Assembly (NCBI RefSeq): GCF_001426545.1
Contig: NZ_LMEZ01000001.1
Location: forward strand, 932,034 to 996,033
Direction: 5' to 3'
DNA length: 64,000 nt
DNA from: Mycobacterium sp. Root135
GTDB taxonomy: Bacteria; Actinomycetota; Actinomycetes; Mycobacteriales; Mycobacteriaceae
This document shows positions 63,376 to 64,000 of this stretch, piece by piece; position 1 is the stretch's first letter, and the number at the start of each line of letters is the position of its first letter. Made by a program: the position numbers and the translations under genes. The notes beneath the pieces are model-generated. The model saw only the letters and a program-made list of their open reading frames with translations, was not told the DNA's origin and did no database searches.

Positions 63376-64000
63376 TTAGACGCCCAGGCTCCTGCCGATG
63401 ATTTCCTTCATGATCTCCGTCGTTCCGCCGTAGATCGTCTGGATGCGGGCGTCGAGGAAGGCCCGCGCCACCGGGTATTCGCGCATGTAGCCGTAGCCGC
63501 CGTGCAGCTGCAGGCAACGGTCGTTGAGCTTCACCTGGGCCTCGGTGGCGTACCACTTCGCCATGGCGGCCTGCTCGACGGTCAGCTTCTCGTCGAGGTG
63601 CAGTTTGACGAAGTCGTCGACCATGATGCGCACCACCGTGGCCTCGGTCGCCAGTTCGGCCAGCAGGAACCTGCTGTTCTGGAAGCTGCCGATGGGCTTG
63701 CCGAACGCCTTGCGGTCCTTGGTGTACTGCAGCGTCTGGTCGAGAACGGCTTCCATTCCGGCGGCGGCCATGACGGCGATGCTGATGCGTTCCTGGGGAA
63801 GGTTCTGCATCAGGTAGACGAAGCCGGACCCCTCCTCGCCGAGCAGGTTCTCGGCGGGCACGTGCACGTCGGTGAACGACAACTCAGCGGTGTCCTGCGC
63901 TTCGAGACCGATCTTGTCGAGGTGGCGGCCGCGCTCGAAGCCTGCCATTCCGCGCTCGACGACCAGCAGCGAGAAGCCGAGGGCGCCCTTCTCGGGATCG
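63376..64000 (-). CDS. Acyl-CoA dehydrogenase, partial (FadE20-like)
   Basis: The C-terminal 208 residues of an acyl-CoA dehydrogenase; the N-terminus lies past the right edge (reading starts DPEKGALGFSLLVVERGM at the boundary). TKDRKAFGKPIGSFQN is the family FAD-contact motif, and LQLHGGYGYMREYPVARAFLDARIQTIYGGTTEIMK is the C-terminal signature with the catalytic-loop Gly. It oxidises an acyl-CoA in beta-oxidation; the chain length is unknown. The position next to the LGFP gene fits fadE20 by order. Confidence 0.9.
   Translation of the reverse strand, partial: DPEKGALGFSLLVVERGMAGFERGRHLDKIGLEAQDTAELSFTDVHVPAENLLGEEGSGFVYLMQNLPQERISIAVMAAAGMEAVLDQTLQYTKDRKAFGKPIGSFQNSRFLLAELATEATVVRIMVDDFVKLHLDEKLTVEQAAMAKWYATEAQVKLNDRCLQLHGGYGYMREYPVARAFLDARIQTIYGGTTEIMKEIIGRSLGV

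Overview
The window is a high-GC chromosomal segment of a mycobacterium, most likely a rapidly growing environmental species (Mycolicibacterium type). The evidence is the gene content and order. From about 8.8 kb onward the genes follow the order I recall for M. tuberculosis Rv2667 to Rv2724c: clpC2, exported protein, GNAT, AFG1-like ATPase, RibD-like reductase, lipoprotein hydrolase, aftC, msrB, then hemQ-hemY-hemE, DUF3000, RNase D, dxs, TrmA-like, APC permease, the two TrkA-type genes, DUF3159, OB-fold, dut, DUF3093, DUF4193, cei, suhB, ppgK, sigA, RidA, YihY, DUF3039, DUF3099, sigB, ideR, DUF4192, sthA, PAC2, hydrolase, PhzF, nrdR, chiZ, lexA, LGFP protein and an acyl-CoA dehydrogenase. 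Orthology is inferred from protein features and order recalled from memory; no search was run.

Layout. 1-5.4 kb is accessory: a partial AEC transporter, a TRIC/UPF0126 membrane protein, a VOC-DoxX operon divergent from a MarR regulator with three matching palindromes between and just inside them, a frameshifted VOC gene and a fatty acid hydroxylase. 5.4-7.2 kb holds four tRNA genes (Val-CAC on the minus strand, then Gly-GCC, Cys-GCA and Val-GAC) in gene-poor DNA, followed by csbD. 7.5-24.5 kb carries clpC2, cell wall (aftC), repair (msrB), a GGDEF-EAL protein and the coproporphyrin-dependent haem operon hemE-hemY-hemQ. 24.5-32 kb mixes accessory genes (hydrolase, SDR/LysR pair, nhaA) with dxs. 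32-43.6 kb holds potassium-uptake regulatory subunits, an inserted MFS pump, dut, suhB and polyphosphate glucokinase. 43.6-53 kb is the sigma-factor region: a large LuxR-type ATPase regulator, sigA, sigB and ideR. 54-61 kb carries sthA, PAC2, nrdR, chiZ and lexA with SOS boxes. The right end has an LGFP-repeat membrane protein and a partial FadE.

How the genes work together. Several are central regulators: the housekeeping and general-stress sigma factors, the iron repressor IdeR next to sigB, NrdR for ribonucleotide reductase, and LexA with its divergent SOS target chiZ. Regulatory sites that can be read directly are MarR-type palindromes at the VOC-DoxX operon, paired palindromes at clpC2, an MprA-like direct repeat before sigB, and SOS boxes between chiZ and lexA. 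Many adjacent genes overlap by 4 bases (ATGA/GTGA), so translational coupling is common, and many convergent pairs overlap or abut at their 3' ends.

No prophage, insertion sequence or CRISPR array was seen. The least explained stretches are 4019-4452, 5550-6107 and 6368-7191.
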